DNA of 64,000 bases from Maribacter polysaccharolyticus (GTDB taxonomy: Bacteria; Bacteroidota; Bacteroidia; Flavobacteriales; Flavobacteriaceae). The translations under genes were made by a program, and so were the position numbers. The notes below the pieces were generated by a model. It saw nothing but the letters and a program-made list of their open reading frames with translations. It was not told the DNA's origin and did no database searches. Below, piece after piece: positions 36,893 through 45,100 of this stretch. The stretch is from contig NZ_JARBUY010000005.1 in assembly GCF_028882255.1 (NCBI RefSeq), forward strand, positions 62,001 through 126,000, written 5' to 3'. Each line of letters starts with the position of its first letter. Position 1 is the stretch's first letter.

Positions 36893-37820
36893 GTGTTTCT
36901 TTTATATTTTGTGCTAAAAAAACCTCTTTGTCCATCACGCTCCCCGTAAGTCGTTCTTTCCAATTGGTCCAACCATATTTTTTTGCGAAAATCAATAATA
37001 ATATCGGATAAATCACAAGGACCGGAATAAAAATATCCCAGCCCAAGGTTGGGGCCGAAACATCCTTATAAATGGAATTGGTCTGAAAGGCCGTCCAATC
37101 CGCCGTTACCAATAGAGCCGCCGTAAGGTTGTTCGCCGCATGAAAACCCAAGGCCAATTCCAGTCCTTCGTCCATAAGGGTCAAAATCCCTAGAAAAATC
37201 CCTGTCCCTATATAAAATACCATAATGCCATAACCGATTTTCCCCACTTCGGGATTTGCTGCATGCATGACACCGAATAGAACCGAGGTCACCAATAAAG
37301 GCACCCACCTATTCTTCGCCAAAATCCCCAATCCTTGCATCAAATGCCCGCGAAACATATATTCTTCAAAACTGGTCTGCAGGGGTATCAAGACGATGGC
37401 CATCACTAAGAGTATCAAGAAAGGGACCGGTTTAAAATTGAAAACATAATCATCCGGTGACAACATAATATCGGCCAACATCATTAGCAGGGTAATCCCT
37501 CCCCATAATGAAAAGGAAAACAACATACGTTTCCAATCCACCTTTTTCCTGGAAGTGGTCAAAGAGGTAATCGACTGCCCGTGCACCAAATACACCCACC
37601 CGAGAAGGATAAAGAATCCGGCGACCAAAGGTCCTATGGCCATAATAAAAAAGAGATTAAGACCGATCTTATCGATAACGCTCTTCATCATGACATCCAC
37701 ATCTACAGGGGAATTGATGGTCATGATGTAGTTGACCAACATCATGGCAGAAAACCCTAAAATGGGAATCCAATATTTCCACAATCCGATGTTGCCTTTG
37801 TATCCTTGTTCTATAAACAT
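36885..37820 (-). CDS. CPBP family intramembrane glutamic endopeptidase
   Basis: A 311-residue polytopic membrane protein. The ATG at 37820 (MFIEQGYKGNIGLWKYW) is preferred to a TTG at 37847. It shows the family motifs FEEYMFRGHLMQG (the EExxxR catalytic pair), then SVLFGVMHA with the FxxxH histidine, then the distal HAANN. Such proteins cleave membrane-embedded peptides or process prenylated substrates. It sits between menC and menE and overlaps both, so it is translated with the menaquinone enzymes, but no role in the pathway is known. Confidence 0.88.
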   Translation of the reverse strand: MFIEQGYKGNIGLWKYWIPILGFSAMMLVNYIMTINSPVDVDVMMKSVIDKIGLNLFFIMAIGPLVAGFFILLGWVYLVHGQSITSLTTSRKKVDWKRMLFSFSLWGGITLLMMLADIMLSPDDYVFNFKPVPFLILLVMAIVLIPLQTSFEEYMFRGHLMQGLGILAKNRWVPLLVTSVLFGVMHAANPEVGKIGYGIMVFYIGTGIFLGILTLMDEGLELALGFHAANNLTAALLVTADWTAFQTNSIYKDVSAPTLGWDIFIPVLVIYPILLLIFAKKYGWTNWKERLTGSVMDKEVFLAQNIKETHV

Positions 37821-38863
37821 AACTCTTCTATTAAATTTGGTTGCCAATCGCTGTTTTTACGGCTATAAATATATCCTTTTTTGACACAAAGCGGACTTTC
37901 GAAATTATTGGTATAAAGTCCGCCCGTCCCCAAACCTTGGGGCATGGTATTATTTAAGGTAAATGTCCATTGCGCAATGGCATTCAATCCTATATTACTT
38001 TCAAGGGCACTGGTGATCCACCATCCGATTTGCAGTCGCTCGGCAATTTCGATCCACTCTTCACTTCCTCGGTACCCTCCCACTAAAGTAGGTTTCAATA
38101 TGATATATTGGGGTCTTATGGTCTGTAGCAATGCCTCCTTCTTCCCGAGGTCGACCACCCCGATCAATTCCTCGTCCAAGGCAATGGGAAGGGGCGTATT
38201 TTGGCACAACTTTTTCATTTCCCCGATATTCCCCTGCTTTATGGGCTGTTCTATGGAATGCAATCCGAAACGGGACAATGCCGTGAGTTTATGTAAAGCC
38301 TCTGCAGGTTGGAAGGCTCCATTCGCATCGACCCGTATTTCTATCCGATCTTGGGGGTAATCGTTACGTATGGCTTCCAAAAGGGAGATTTCAGACTCAA
38401 AATCAATGGCCCCTATCTTTAATTTAATACAGTGGAAACCCATTTCCAATTTCTGCTGGATCTGGTCCAACATATAAGCCTTATCCCCCATCCAAATGAG
38501 TCCGTTTATGGGTATCTGGGCTTCATTTTCGGTAAACCGGGATGGAAATAACACAAAGGGATTTCTGGACGCCAAGGACAAAAATGCCTGTTCCACGCCA
38601 AATTGGATACTGGGAAATTCCCGTAATCCATTCCATAAAAAAGACAACCCCTTTTGAATATGCCTGCAGGTCCAACGCAGCTTCTCCTCAAATTGGGGCA
38701 CATCATCGAAACTGAGCCCTTTGAACATACCACATTCCCCGATCCCATAGCGCCCCCCTTCTTCCAATATCAGGAACCAAGTCTCCTTTTGGGTGAGCAC
38801 TCCCCGTGAAGTACCACTGGGCCTTTTAAAATTTAACGTATATTTTTTTACTGAAGCCTGCAT
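37811..38863 (-). CDS. menC: o-Succinylbenzoate synthase
   Basis: A 350-residue enolase-superfamily enzyme; start taken at the ATG at 38863 (MQASVKKYTLNFKRPSG). The catalytic lysine is in CIKLKIGAIDFE, the metal-binding residues in IRVDANGAFQP, EQPIKQGN and ALDEELIG, and the second lysine in QYIILKPTLVGG. It dehydrates SHCHC to o-succinylbenzoate in menaquinone synthesis. It is followed by a CPBP protease and menE in overlapping order. Confidence 0.92.
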   Translation of the reverse strand: MQASVKKYTLNFKRPSGTSRGVLTQKETWFLILEEGGRYGIGECGMFKGLSFDDVPQFEEKLRWTCRHIQKGLSFLWNGLREFPSIQFGVEQAFLSLASRNPFVLFPSRFTENEAQIPINGLIWMGDKAYMLDQIQQKLEMGFHCIKLKIGAIDFESEISLLEAIRNDYPQDRIEIRVDANGAFQPAEALHKLTALSRFGLHSIEQPIKQGNIGEMKKLCQNTPLPIALDEELIGVVDLGKKEALLQTIRPQYIILKPTLVGGYRGSEEWIEIAERLQIGWWITSALESNIGLNAIAQWTFTLNNTMPQGLGTGGLYTNNFESPLCVKKGYIYSRKNSDWQPNLIEELCL

Positions 38864-38985
38864 TCGAACTGCCAAAATTAACTATATTTTGGATGCGATA
38901 GGCAATGAAATACAAAGTATCGCAGCCAAAATACCATGGATTACGTGTGTCATCCCCGATTTGGCAAAGGCCCTAAAAAGCCAGG

Positions 38986-39666
38986 TCAGATCGTTAAGGT
39001 TGCGCCGATGTCCAATAGATGTAACTTCTTTCCGGCTTTTTCGAATGCATTGATCGCTGCGGCATGATCTATTTCGATATACCCAAAGGTATCGTAATGA
39101 TAGCCCAAAATGTTATCGCAGCCGATAAAGTCAGCAGCCAATACGGCATCATTTATCCCCATGGTAAAGTTGTCCCCGATGGGTAAAACGGCTAGGTCCA
39201 AATCAGCACTTAGCGGAATTAGTTTCATATCCATCGTTAGGGCCGTATCACCGGCTATATAGATAGTTTTATCCTGGGTGGTAAGGATAAATCCACCGGG
39301 TTGTCCGCCATAGGAGCCATCGGGAAATGAAGAAGTATGGATGGCATGCACATATTTAAGCGTGCCGAAATCGAACTGCCATTGACCGCCATGGTTCATG
39401 GGGTGTGCTTTTATCCCCTTTGCCTCATAATGTGTGGCTATTTCGAAATTACTGACTACGATTGCCCCGGCAGCCTTTGCAATGGCTTCAACATCCAAAA
39501 TATGATCTTGATGGGCATGGGTAACCAGAATATAATCGGGATTCAACCCCTTAATATCGATTTTTCCGGAAGCTTTTTCATTTCCGGAAATAAAGGGGTC
39601 AACTAAAATGGTGGCCTTTTCCACTTCTATCAATAATGAAGCGTGACCAAGGAACGTAATTTTCAT
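38986..39666 (-). CDS. UPF0173 metal-dependent hydrolase
   Basis: A 226-residue metallo-beta-lactamase-fold protein, start taken at the ATG at 39666 (MKITFLGHASLLIEVE). The zinc motif is LVTHAHQDHILDVEAIA, and later ligands are in MNHGGQ, AGDTALTMDM and GYHYDTFGY. This matches UPF0173, soluble hydrolases of unknown substrate that resemble UlaG. In this window it leads the menC-CPBP-menE group and has a promoter box just upstream. A hydrolase for a pathway thioester is conceivable but speculative. Confidence 0.88.
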   Translation of the reverse strand: MKITFLGHASLLIEVEKATILVDPFISGNEKASGKIDIKGLNPDYILVTHAHQDHILDVEAIAKAAGAIVVSNFEIATHYEAKGIKAHPMNHGGQWQFDFGTLKYVHAIHTSSFPDGSYGGQPGGFILTTQDKTIYIAGDTALTMDMKLIPLSADLDLAVLPIGDNFTMGINDAVLAADFIGCDNILGYHYDTFGYIEIDHAAAINAFEKAGKKLHLLDIGATLTI

Positions 39667-39690
39667 TTTTTTGAAGTTTTTGGTGTACTT

Positions 39691-39698
39691 CAAAGTTA
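39691..39698 (-). promoter_or_regulatory. -7 promoter box of the UPF0173-menC-CPBP-menE group
   Basis: TAACTTTG on the minus strand, an exact TAnnTTTG match 25 bases upstream of the ATG at 39666. It lies after the histidine kinase gene, so the men genes need not depend on that gene's transcript. Confidence 0.5.
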
Positions 39699-39705
39699 AA
39701 GAACT

Positions 39706-41673
39706 CTATTTAAAATTAAACCAGAAACGGACACCTTGGGAAAGTTTGTCCACATTTAAATTCGTCTGAAGCTGATTGGCCAATCGATTCATTAATCGAA
39801 TGCCCATTGAAGATTGGGCACGTTCATCGGTATCTTCGGGCAGCCCTACCCCATTGTCGGTATATTCAAAAAAGCCTTCCTGTCCGTTTTGCTTTCTAAT
39901 ATGGATATAGATCTTGCCGTTTTCCTCATCGTGCGGAAATGCATATTTAAAGGAATTTGAAACCAGCTCGTTCAACATCAATCCAAAAGGAATCGCCCTA
40001 TCGATATCCAATTCTACGCCTTCGGCGTCTATGGTAATATTTATATTATGGCCTCCTTTTTTATACACCGATTGCACGCTATTGATCAGACTCTCTATAT
40101 AGCCCTGCATTTCTATGACCGAAAGATCATCGTTCTGATATAGTTTTTGATGGATGAGTGCCATGGCCTTCACCCTGCTCTTACCTTCTTCAAGGGCCTC
40201 AATGGCCGCTTTGCTGCGGGTGTTTTTTGTTTGCAGGCTCAATAAACTCGAAACCATTTGAAGGTTGTTCTTTACCCTATGGTGTATTTCCTTTAAAAGG
40301 GAGTCTTTCTCAATGAGGGAATTTTCGATAATATGTTTTTGCTCTGCGATCAAGCGTTGGTTCTTGATACTTTTCAAATAGGCATAAACCAGACCGGCAA
40401 ACCCCATGAGCGTGAAAACCAACGAGATGAAAACCATATTTATCTTTTCATCCTGGGCCGTCATCTCGAGCCGTTGAAGTTCCAAATTCTTTTTCTGCTC
40501 TTCGAACATCGCTTGGGTATTGGCCAGATCCCTACCCATTACAGTAGCCAGTTGTTGGGTTCTAAGTTCCGATTCATTGATATCTATGGAATCCCTGATA
40601 CGCATGTTGCGCTTTAGGTAGGTCACCGAATTCTGATAATCCCCGGTCCTGTCATAATAAGACGACAACAAACGATTCCTTTTAAGGATATGCGTCGTTT
40701 TGGTCAACCCCAGATCCGAACTCAAATATTCCACGGCCTTTTCAAAATTCTCCAATCGAAGATAACAATTGGCAATTTCCAAGGTATTCTCCACGATATC
40801 CGAAGAATACAGGCCTTTACTGTGCTCGGAGATTTGTTGTATACTGGATTCAAGGTACGGAATGGCTTGCTCATACTGCCCCAACATGGAATAACACTTC
40901 CCGATATTGCCGTCAATGACCCCCATAAGGCTTTTTGCAGCGATCAGTTCCTTTTCGGTCTTCACCACCGTAATATTGTTCAGGTAGACCGTTAAATGCC
41001 CCTTAGCCTCCTTGTACTTATTCAATGCCACGGAAGGGGAATTATCCAAACGCAGGTAATTGCCGATATTGTTGTGGTATTTGGCCTGACTGAATTCATC
41101 ATCATCGGGAAAAGTCTTCCGAACTTCTATGATGTAGTCTTTCATGGCCTTTCGGTGCAGTCCCAAATTCGAATAGATATCGTAAAAGGCGATATCCTCT
41201 GTTAAGCCAAGGTCTTTCTTTTCCTTTCGAATATCGATCTGCTCCGTATAGAGGGCCAATTGGGAATAGGTACTGTCCATCAACCCCAATAACTTGGCCA
41301 TAAAATCAAGATCCAATGCATCCTTTTCGTCATAGAGCTCACTGGAAATGGCCAAACTCTTGTCATAATCACCAAGATCGTAATATACCTGGGACTGTAT
41401 CAGCATATAATGCCTGATGGCCATCGAATCTTTTTCCTTTAGGGCATCGTTCAAATATTGGTTTACGGAATCCAACCAATCATAAGCGGAATTCTGTTTA
41501 TACCTGTTCGGGGCATTGAAAAAATAAGAAAACCGATCCTCATGTTTATCTTGGTTCTTAAAGTTAAGATATACGTTATCGACCAATTGAACGGAATCCT
41601 GGGATAGGATTCCAGGTGATATCAATAAGCTAAGTATACTTATGATCAATGATTTTCCAAGCAGCTTTCTCAT
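39706..41673 (-). CDS. TPR-containing sensor histidine kinase (HisKA_2 type)
   Basis: A 655-residue kinase; start taken at the ATG at 41673 because it opens a signal-like sequence (MRKLLGKSLIISILSLLIS). Residues about 30-390 are tetratricopeptide repeats, predicted periplasmic. A membrane helix follows (VFISLVFTLMGFAGLVYAYL), then a HisKA_2 dimerisation domain with the phospho-acceptor region EIHHRVKNNLQMVSSLLSLQ (His464/His465). An ATPase domain completes it (NELVSNSFKYAF, YTDNGVGLP). The likely partner is the LytTR regulator encoded 0.9 kb upstream on the same strand. Signal unknown. Confidence 0.92.
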   Translation of the reverse strand: MRKLLGKSLIISILSLLISPGILSQDSVQLVDNVYLNFKNQDKHEDRFSYFFNAPNRYKQNSAYDWLDSVNQYLNDALKEKDSMAIRHYMLIQSQVYYDLGDYDKSLAISSELYDEKDALDLDFMAKLLGLMDSTYSQLALYTEQIDIRKEKKDLGLTEDIAFYDIYSNLGLHRKAMKDYIIEVRKTFPDDDEFSQAKYHNNIGNYLRLDNSPSVALNKYKEAKGHLTVYLNNITVVKTEKELIAAKSLMGVIDGNIGKCYSMLGQYEQAIPYLESSIQQISEHSKGLYSSDIVENTLEIANCYLRLENFEKAVEYLSSDLGLTKTTHILKRNRLLSSYYDRTGDYQNSVTYLKRNMRIRDSIDINESELRTQQLATVMGRDLANTQAMFEEQKKNLELQRLEMTAQDEKINMVFISLVFTLMGFAGLVYAYLKSIKNQRLIAEQKHIIENSLIEKDSLLKEIHHRVKNNLQMVSSLLSLQTKNTRSKAAIEALEEGKSRVKAMALIHQKLYQNDDLSVIEMQGYIESLINSVQSVYKKGGHNINITIDAEGVELDIDRAIPFGLMLNELVSNSFKYAFPHDEENGKIYIHIRKQNGQEGFFEYTDNGVGLPEDTDERAQSSMGIRLMNRLANQLQTNLNVDKLSQGVRFWFNFK

Positions 41674-41738
41674 ATGTCTTAAAAACAAAACCGATTCAAA
41701 TAAAAGGTTTCATTATATTTTTGTTGTAATTGAAATCC

Positions 41739-41765
41739 CTAACGATCAATTACATATATCGTTAG
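41739..41765. repeat. Inverted repeat upstream of the histidine kinase gene
   Basis: CTAACGAT and ATCGTTAG are perfect 8-bp arms separated by 11 bases, a spacing that fits a dimeric DNA-binding protein or a hairpin in the kinase mRNA leader. It lies 66 bases upstream of the kinase start. Confidence 0.5.
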
Positions 41766-41876
41766 AACGAAATTTTACAACTGTGATTGTCCTCGTTTTC
41801 ATTATTCGCACCAAATGGTGCCAGAAAGATATCCTTTCTGTCACATAGCAGCAAGTTTTCCTATGCCGAAAACCAT

Positions 41877-41908
41877 AAAAACCATAGCTTGTACAAGCTA
41901 TAGTTTTT
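41877..41908. terminator. Hairpin terminator in the kinase-regulator intergenic region
   Basis: A near-perfect palindrome (aaaaaccatagcttg / caagctatagttttt) with T-runs on both strands. On the minus strand it lies between a promoter-like box at 41952-41959 and the kinase gene, so it could act as an attenuator or end a short RNA. Confidence 0.7.
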
Positions 41909-41951
41909 AGGTTAAGTAGTATGGTAAGTTTTGGGAACTTAATTATAGCAA

Positions 41952-42013
41952 CAAAAATAGGATATCAATACGGCAGATGTACAATTATGTTGTGAAATGC
42001 CCCCTTTATGTTG
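41952..42013 (-). promoter_or_regulatory. Candidate LytTR-type operator (21-bp direct repeats) upstream of a -7 box
   Basis: TTATGTTG occurs at 41985 and again at 42006, followed by similar bases (TGAAATGCCCC / CGAAACCCC). The 21-bp offset equals two helical turns, as in LytTR-type binding sites. On the minus strand an exact TAnnTTTG box (TATTTTTG, 41952-41959) lies about 26 bases downstream of the repeats, where an activator would sit. A LytTR regulator gene is 0.6 kb away. Confidence 0.5.
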
Positions 42014-42420
42014 CGAAACCCCATAAACACCTTTAATAGTGTATTTCATCGGGTTTTTTATACGCTTTATGGATAATCCGAAGGTCGAAAGCTTCTTAAT
42101 CGAAATGAAAAGGAGGTTCAATCCTTTAGGTGGGGTGTGAATTGGAAAAAAGTAAGAACACCATCCCGCAGTTCGTATTTTAATTCTTTGGACAAGCAAA
42201 TAAATCGCAACCGTACCATTCCCATGGATAACCTTGGTAACCACATGGTGAAATTACCGGAGATTCCCCACCTAGGTTATATTCGTTCATTCCCCCTAAA
42301 TGAAACTAACAATCAAAATAAACATTGAGGTATGATCCAAAAACGATCTAGGCTAGCATGGGCTTTGTACCAACCAAAAAGAGCCTTGTTTACCACAAAG
42401 CCCTTTTTCGAGAACACTAT

Positions 42421-42504
42421 ATGAAAATGAAAAAATTATTTACTTTAATCGCAGTTCCTTCTATTGAACCACATGGCAATATAGCCCCACTTTCGGCGGG
42501 ATGA
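42421..42504 (+). pseudogene. Remnant of a secreted-protein gene (signal peptide only)
   Basis: A 27-codon frame begins MKMKKLFTLIAV like a signal peptide, then changes abruptly to PSIEPHGNIAPLSAG and stops at 42502-42504. A terminator stem starts inside its last codons. The picture is of a gene whose middle has been deleted, leaving its start and terminator joined. A short functional leader peptide cannot be excluded. Confidence 0.4.
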
Positions 42505-42532
42505 AACTAATTGTTGTCAAGTGGGGTTTTTT
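42485..42532 (+). terminator. Rho-independent terminator
   Basis: Stem CCCCACTT (42485-42492) pairs with AAGTGGGG (42519-42526), followed by six T. It serves whatever transcript crosses the signal-peptide remnant. Confidence 0.7.
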
Positions 42533-42561
42533 AGTGGTGTAGCGAGCTAATGGGTATACCA

Positions 42562-42596
42562 CAAAAAAAAAGAGGCGCTATCCGCACCTCTTTTTC
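42562..42596 (-). terminator. Terminator of the LytTR regulator gene
   Basis: Stem aaaagaggcgc / gcacctctttt with one mismatch, followed on the minus strand by a T-run. It lies just after the regulator's stop codon. Confidence 0.8.
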
Positions 42597-42614
42597 CTTA
42601 GTTATAATTGTATT

Positions 42615-43370
42615 CTAGGAGTTCATTGCTGAAATAATAAACTCCTTAAAATCCTTCGATATGGGAATAAGATTGTTATTGATCATAATATCCTTTGAAT
42701 TGATGGCATCTATATGATCCACATTCACGATGTATGACTTATGCGCTCTGTAAAATTTATTCTTAGGCAACTTCTCCAAATAATCCTTTAAAGGGGAACG
42801 TACCAAGAACTTTTTATCAACCGTATTCACTTCCAGATAAACATTATCGGCCTTTATGAATTGGATATCCCCAAATTGTATCCTATAATACAAATGCTGC
42901 TTTTTTACAAAAATGGAATCCTTAAGCACGGAATTCGACATGGGCACATCATCGTTCTCCACATTTTCAGGGGCCGCCGATTTATTGGTGCCATAGGTAA
43001 AATTGGAAAGTGCAATTTCTATTGATGTATAGAGATCCTGTTGCTCAAAAGGTTTTACCAAATACCCGTTGGGTTTAACGGTCTTGGCATTCTCAACGGT
43101 CGCCCTATCGGAGTTTGAGGTAACGAAAATAAACGGTATATCATAGTTCTCACGTATGTGTTTACCCAAATCTATACCGGTTTTGTCAGAGGCCAAAATA
43201 ATATCGATTAGCACCAAATCGACCTGTTCCGTTTTCAATACTTTTTCGGCTTGTTCATAAACTATGACATTGTCCACAATCTCATAGCCTATTTCTTCAA
43301 GCATCGATTGCATATCGTCGGCGATAATAACATTATCCTCAACGATCAATATTCTAATAGGTTTTTCCAA
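42615..43370 (-). CDS. LytTR family response regulator
   Basis: A 251-residue regulator. Residues 1-120 are a receiver domain: acidic pocket Glu11/Asp12, phospho-acceptor Asp56 in VLIDIILAS, Thr/Ser in FVTSN and Lys in LVKPFEQ. A variable Ser/Asn-rich linker follows, then a LytTR DNA-binding domain (about 155-250) with YYRIQFGDIQFIKADNVYLE and FYRAHKSYIVNVDHID. It probably receives phosphate from the TPR sensor kinase encoded downstream on the same strand. LytTR proteins bind pairs of direct repeats about 21 bp apart, and such a pair exists in the intervening region. Confidence 0.93.
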   Translation of the reverse strand: MEKPIRILIVEDNVIIADDMQSMLEEIGYEIVDNVIVYEQAEKVLKTEQVDLVLIDIILASDKTGIDLGKHIRENYDIPFIFVTSNSDRATVENAKTVKPNGYLVKPFEQQDLYTSIEIALSNFTYGTNKSAAPENVENDDVPMSNSVLKDSIFVKKQHLYYRIQFGDIQFIKADNVYLEVNTVDKKFLVRSPLKDYLEKLPKNKFYRAHKSYIVNVDHIDAINSKDIMINNNLIPISKDFKEFIISAMNS

Positions 43371-43393
43371 GACATTTGTGGTTTAGAAAGTTA

Positions 43394-44311
43394 TTATTCA
43401 AATTTACAAAAAATATCGTTACCCAAATAAAACAAGAGGGCCAGCAAAAAAATACTGATGGCCAATTTCTTCAATTCGGGATCTAATTCCGAGGGTATTC
43501 GTATTCCACATACCCGCTTAAGTTGGATTAAAATCGGGATACCCGCAAGCAATGGGAGCAATTGGGAATAACATTTGAACTCCAAAACCACAAAGGCCAA
43601 CATACTCAGGAGCCCTATGACAATCAATGCCGTATGGTACATAAGCCCATTTTTATAGCCCATTTTCACCACCAAGGTATTCTTGTTCGATACCCTGTCG
43701 GATTCATGGTCCCTTAGGTTGTTCAGATTGAGTACACCTGTACTCAATGCCCCGATCGATATGGCCGGCAGTACGCTGGTCCATGGAATATTTTTTGTAA
43801 AAAGAAACAGGGTGCCCAATACGGCCAGTAGTCCAAAGAATATAAAAACAAATAAATCGCCCAGTCCGCGATAGCCATAGGCCGAAGCCCCAACGGTATA
43901 TTTGATTGCCGCCCAAATACTGAAAGCCCCCAAGGCCATAAAAAGAAAAACATATCCCAAATTCCCAGGTCCGAATGCCAGATAAACCACGGCGACCACC
44001 AAAATCACATTAATGATGATAGAGACGATAATACCCCTTTTAAGAACCTTACGGGTCAATAAACCACTTTGGAGTACCCGTTTAGGCCCAATACGGTCCT
44101 CATTATCGGTACCCTTTACCCCATCGCCATAATCATTGGCGAAATTGGATGTAATCTGAAATCCGATGGCCGTACAAAGTGCCAAGATAAAAATAGTGGT
44201 ATTACCGGCCCCTTGGAAGTTTGCCAAGGCCGCACCTACTAAAATCCCCGATATTGAGAGCGGGAGTGTTCGCAATCGGGCCGCATTGACCCAGGTAGAA
44301 AATTTAGACAA
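43394..44311 (-). CDS. menA: 1,4-Dihydroxy-2-naphthoate polyprenyltransferase
   Basis: A 305-residue UbiA-family membrane enzyme that attaches the polyprenyl tail in menaquinone synthesis. The N-terminal ARLRTLPLSISGILVGAA is typical of MenA. The first Asp motif is SNFANDYGDGVKGTDNED and the second LNNLRDHESDRVSNKNTL. About eight or nine membrane helices are seen. Translation must begin at a TTG (44309-44311), one base after the stop of the previous gene, because no ATG precedes the conserved region. Confidence 0.93.
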   Translation of the reverse strand: MSKFSTWVNAARLRTLPLSISGILVGAALANFQGAGNTTIFILALCTAIGFQITSNFANDYGDGVKGTDNEDRIGPKRVLQSGLLTRKVLKRGIIVSIIINVILVVAVVYLAFGPGNLGYVFLFMALGAFSIWAAIKYTVGASAYGYRGLGDLFVFIFFGLLAVLGTLFLFTKNIPWTSVLPAISIGALSTGVLNLNNLRDHESDRVSNKNTLVVKMGYKNGLMYHTALIVIGLLSMLAFVVLEFKCYSQLLPLLAGIPILIQLKRVCGIRIPSELDPELKKLAISIFLLALLFYLGNDIFCKFE

Positions 44312-44312
44312 T

Positions 44313-44912
44313 CTAGTAAGGGTCTTCTATTTGTAATCGTTTCCCTTCCTTGTAGGAAGCGACAAATGCATCATTAAATCCTAATTCGACCAATTGTTTC
44401 CGAAACTTTTGGGCCTCTTGCAAGGTTTCGAAAGTCCCCAAGGAGTAGGAATAAAATGGATTGGTCTTTACAAAAAGCGTATTGGTCAGTGCTTCCGAAG
44501 CCAAGGTGACATTGTTATCCACAAATGATTTTATCTGAACCGAATAAATCTTTTCCTTGTCCAAAAAACTTTTGGCCAGATAAAATTCCTTTACCAAGCT
44601 CAATTCCTCATTTTGACGTCTTAGATTATCAATACGGGCTTTATGGGCTTCAAGACTATCTATGGAAACCAAAAGGTTGTTCCTGTTCTCCAGACTATTC
44701 GAAGAACTCAATCCCGCCGTGTAGGTGGTGATCCCAAACGTACCCACCAAAAAAAGACCGGTGATGGCCGCAAATATATTTCGTTGGATCTTACTCCTTT
44801 TTACCTCTTTGCTCTTAAGTTTAATTTGATCTAGAAGACGTTCGTTTATGATTTGCGCCTTGTCTATATCCTTATGCAATTCCAATAAATCGCTTTCTTC
44901 TATAAATGGCAT
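44313..44912 (-). CDS. Membrane-anchored coiled-coil protein with SPOR-like C-terminus
   Basis: A 199-residue protein. A charged helical start (about 1-45) precedes one membrane helix (NIFAAITGLFLVGTFGITTY). A short coiled coil follows (LVSIDSLEAHKARIDNLRRQ), then an 80-residue end with IYSVQIKSF, SYSLGTFETLQEAQKFRKQL and GFNDAFVASYKEG. That end has the alternating pattern of a SPOR-type peptidoglycan-binding domain. It is followed after one base by menA and may share its transcript, though no link to quinone synthesis is evident. Confidence 0.72.
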   Translation of the reverse strand: MPFIEESDLLELHKDIDKAQIINERLLDQIKLKSKEVKRSKIQRNIFAAITGLFLVGTFGITTYTAGLSSSNSLENRNNLLVSIDSLEAHKARIDNLRRQNEELSLVKEFYLAKSFLDKEKIYSVQIKSFVDNNVTLASEALTNTLFVKTNPFYSYSLGTFETLQEAQKFRKQLVELGFNDAFVASYKEGKRLQIEDPY

Positions 44913-44978
44913 GTATTAAGATGTTTTTAAAAGCTTTATCGATTAAAGGTAACCAAAAAAATCAATCAATTTAACTTA

Positions 44979-45080
44979 ATGGACCCCGAAGTCCATAAAG
45001 TTATGATTTTTGATGGTTCCAACAATATTTTAGGCGTTTTTTTTGATAGCGAACTGACAGCCATACTTTTAAACCAATAG
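44979..45080 (+). CDS. Possible 33-residue small protein
   Basis: A short frame (ATG at 44979, TAG at 45078-45080) with a plausible composition (MDPEVHKVMIFDGSNNIL then a hydrophobic end) in an otherwise empty 188-bp gap between two leftward genes. It has no recognised family, promoter or terminator. Chance is a real alternative. Confidence 0.2.
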   Translation: MDPEVHKVMIFDGSNNILGVFFDSELTAILLNQ

Positions 45081-45100
45081 GGACGTCACTATCGATAAGA

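Noticed and set aside
38882-38953. A 23-codon hydrophobic frame (MTHVIHGILAAILCI start) between the UPF0173 and menC genes
   Set aside because: Plausible as a tiny membrane peptide but very short, without promoter or terminator; not supported enough to list.
41939-42244. A 101-residue minus-strand frame between regulator and kinase
   Set aside because: Odd composition and no family; its repeated GVSQHK-like units are simply the 21-bp DNA repeat read as protein, better explained as an operator.
42357-42410. Stem gggctttg / caaagccc followed by T-run
   Set aside because: Loop of about 26 bases is too long for a confident terminator; two better ones lie close by.
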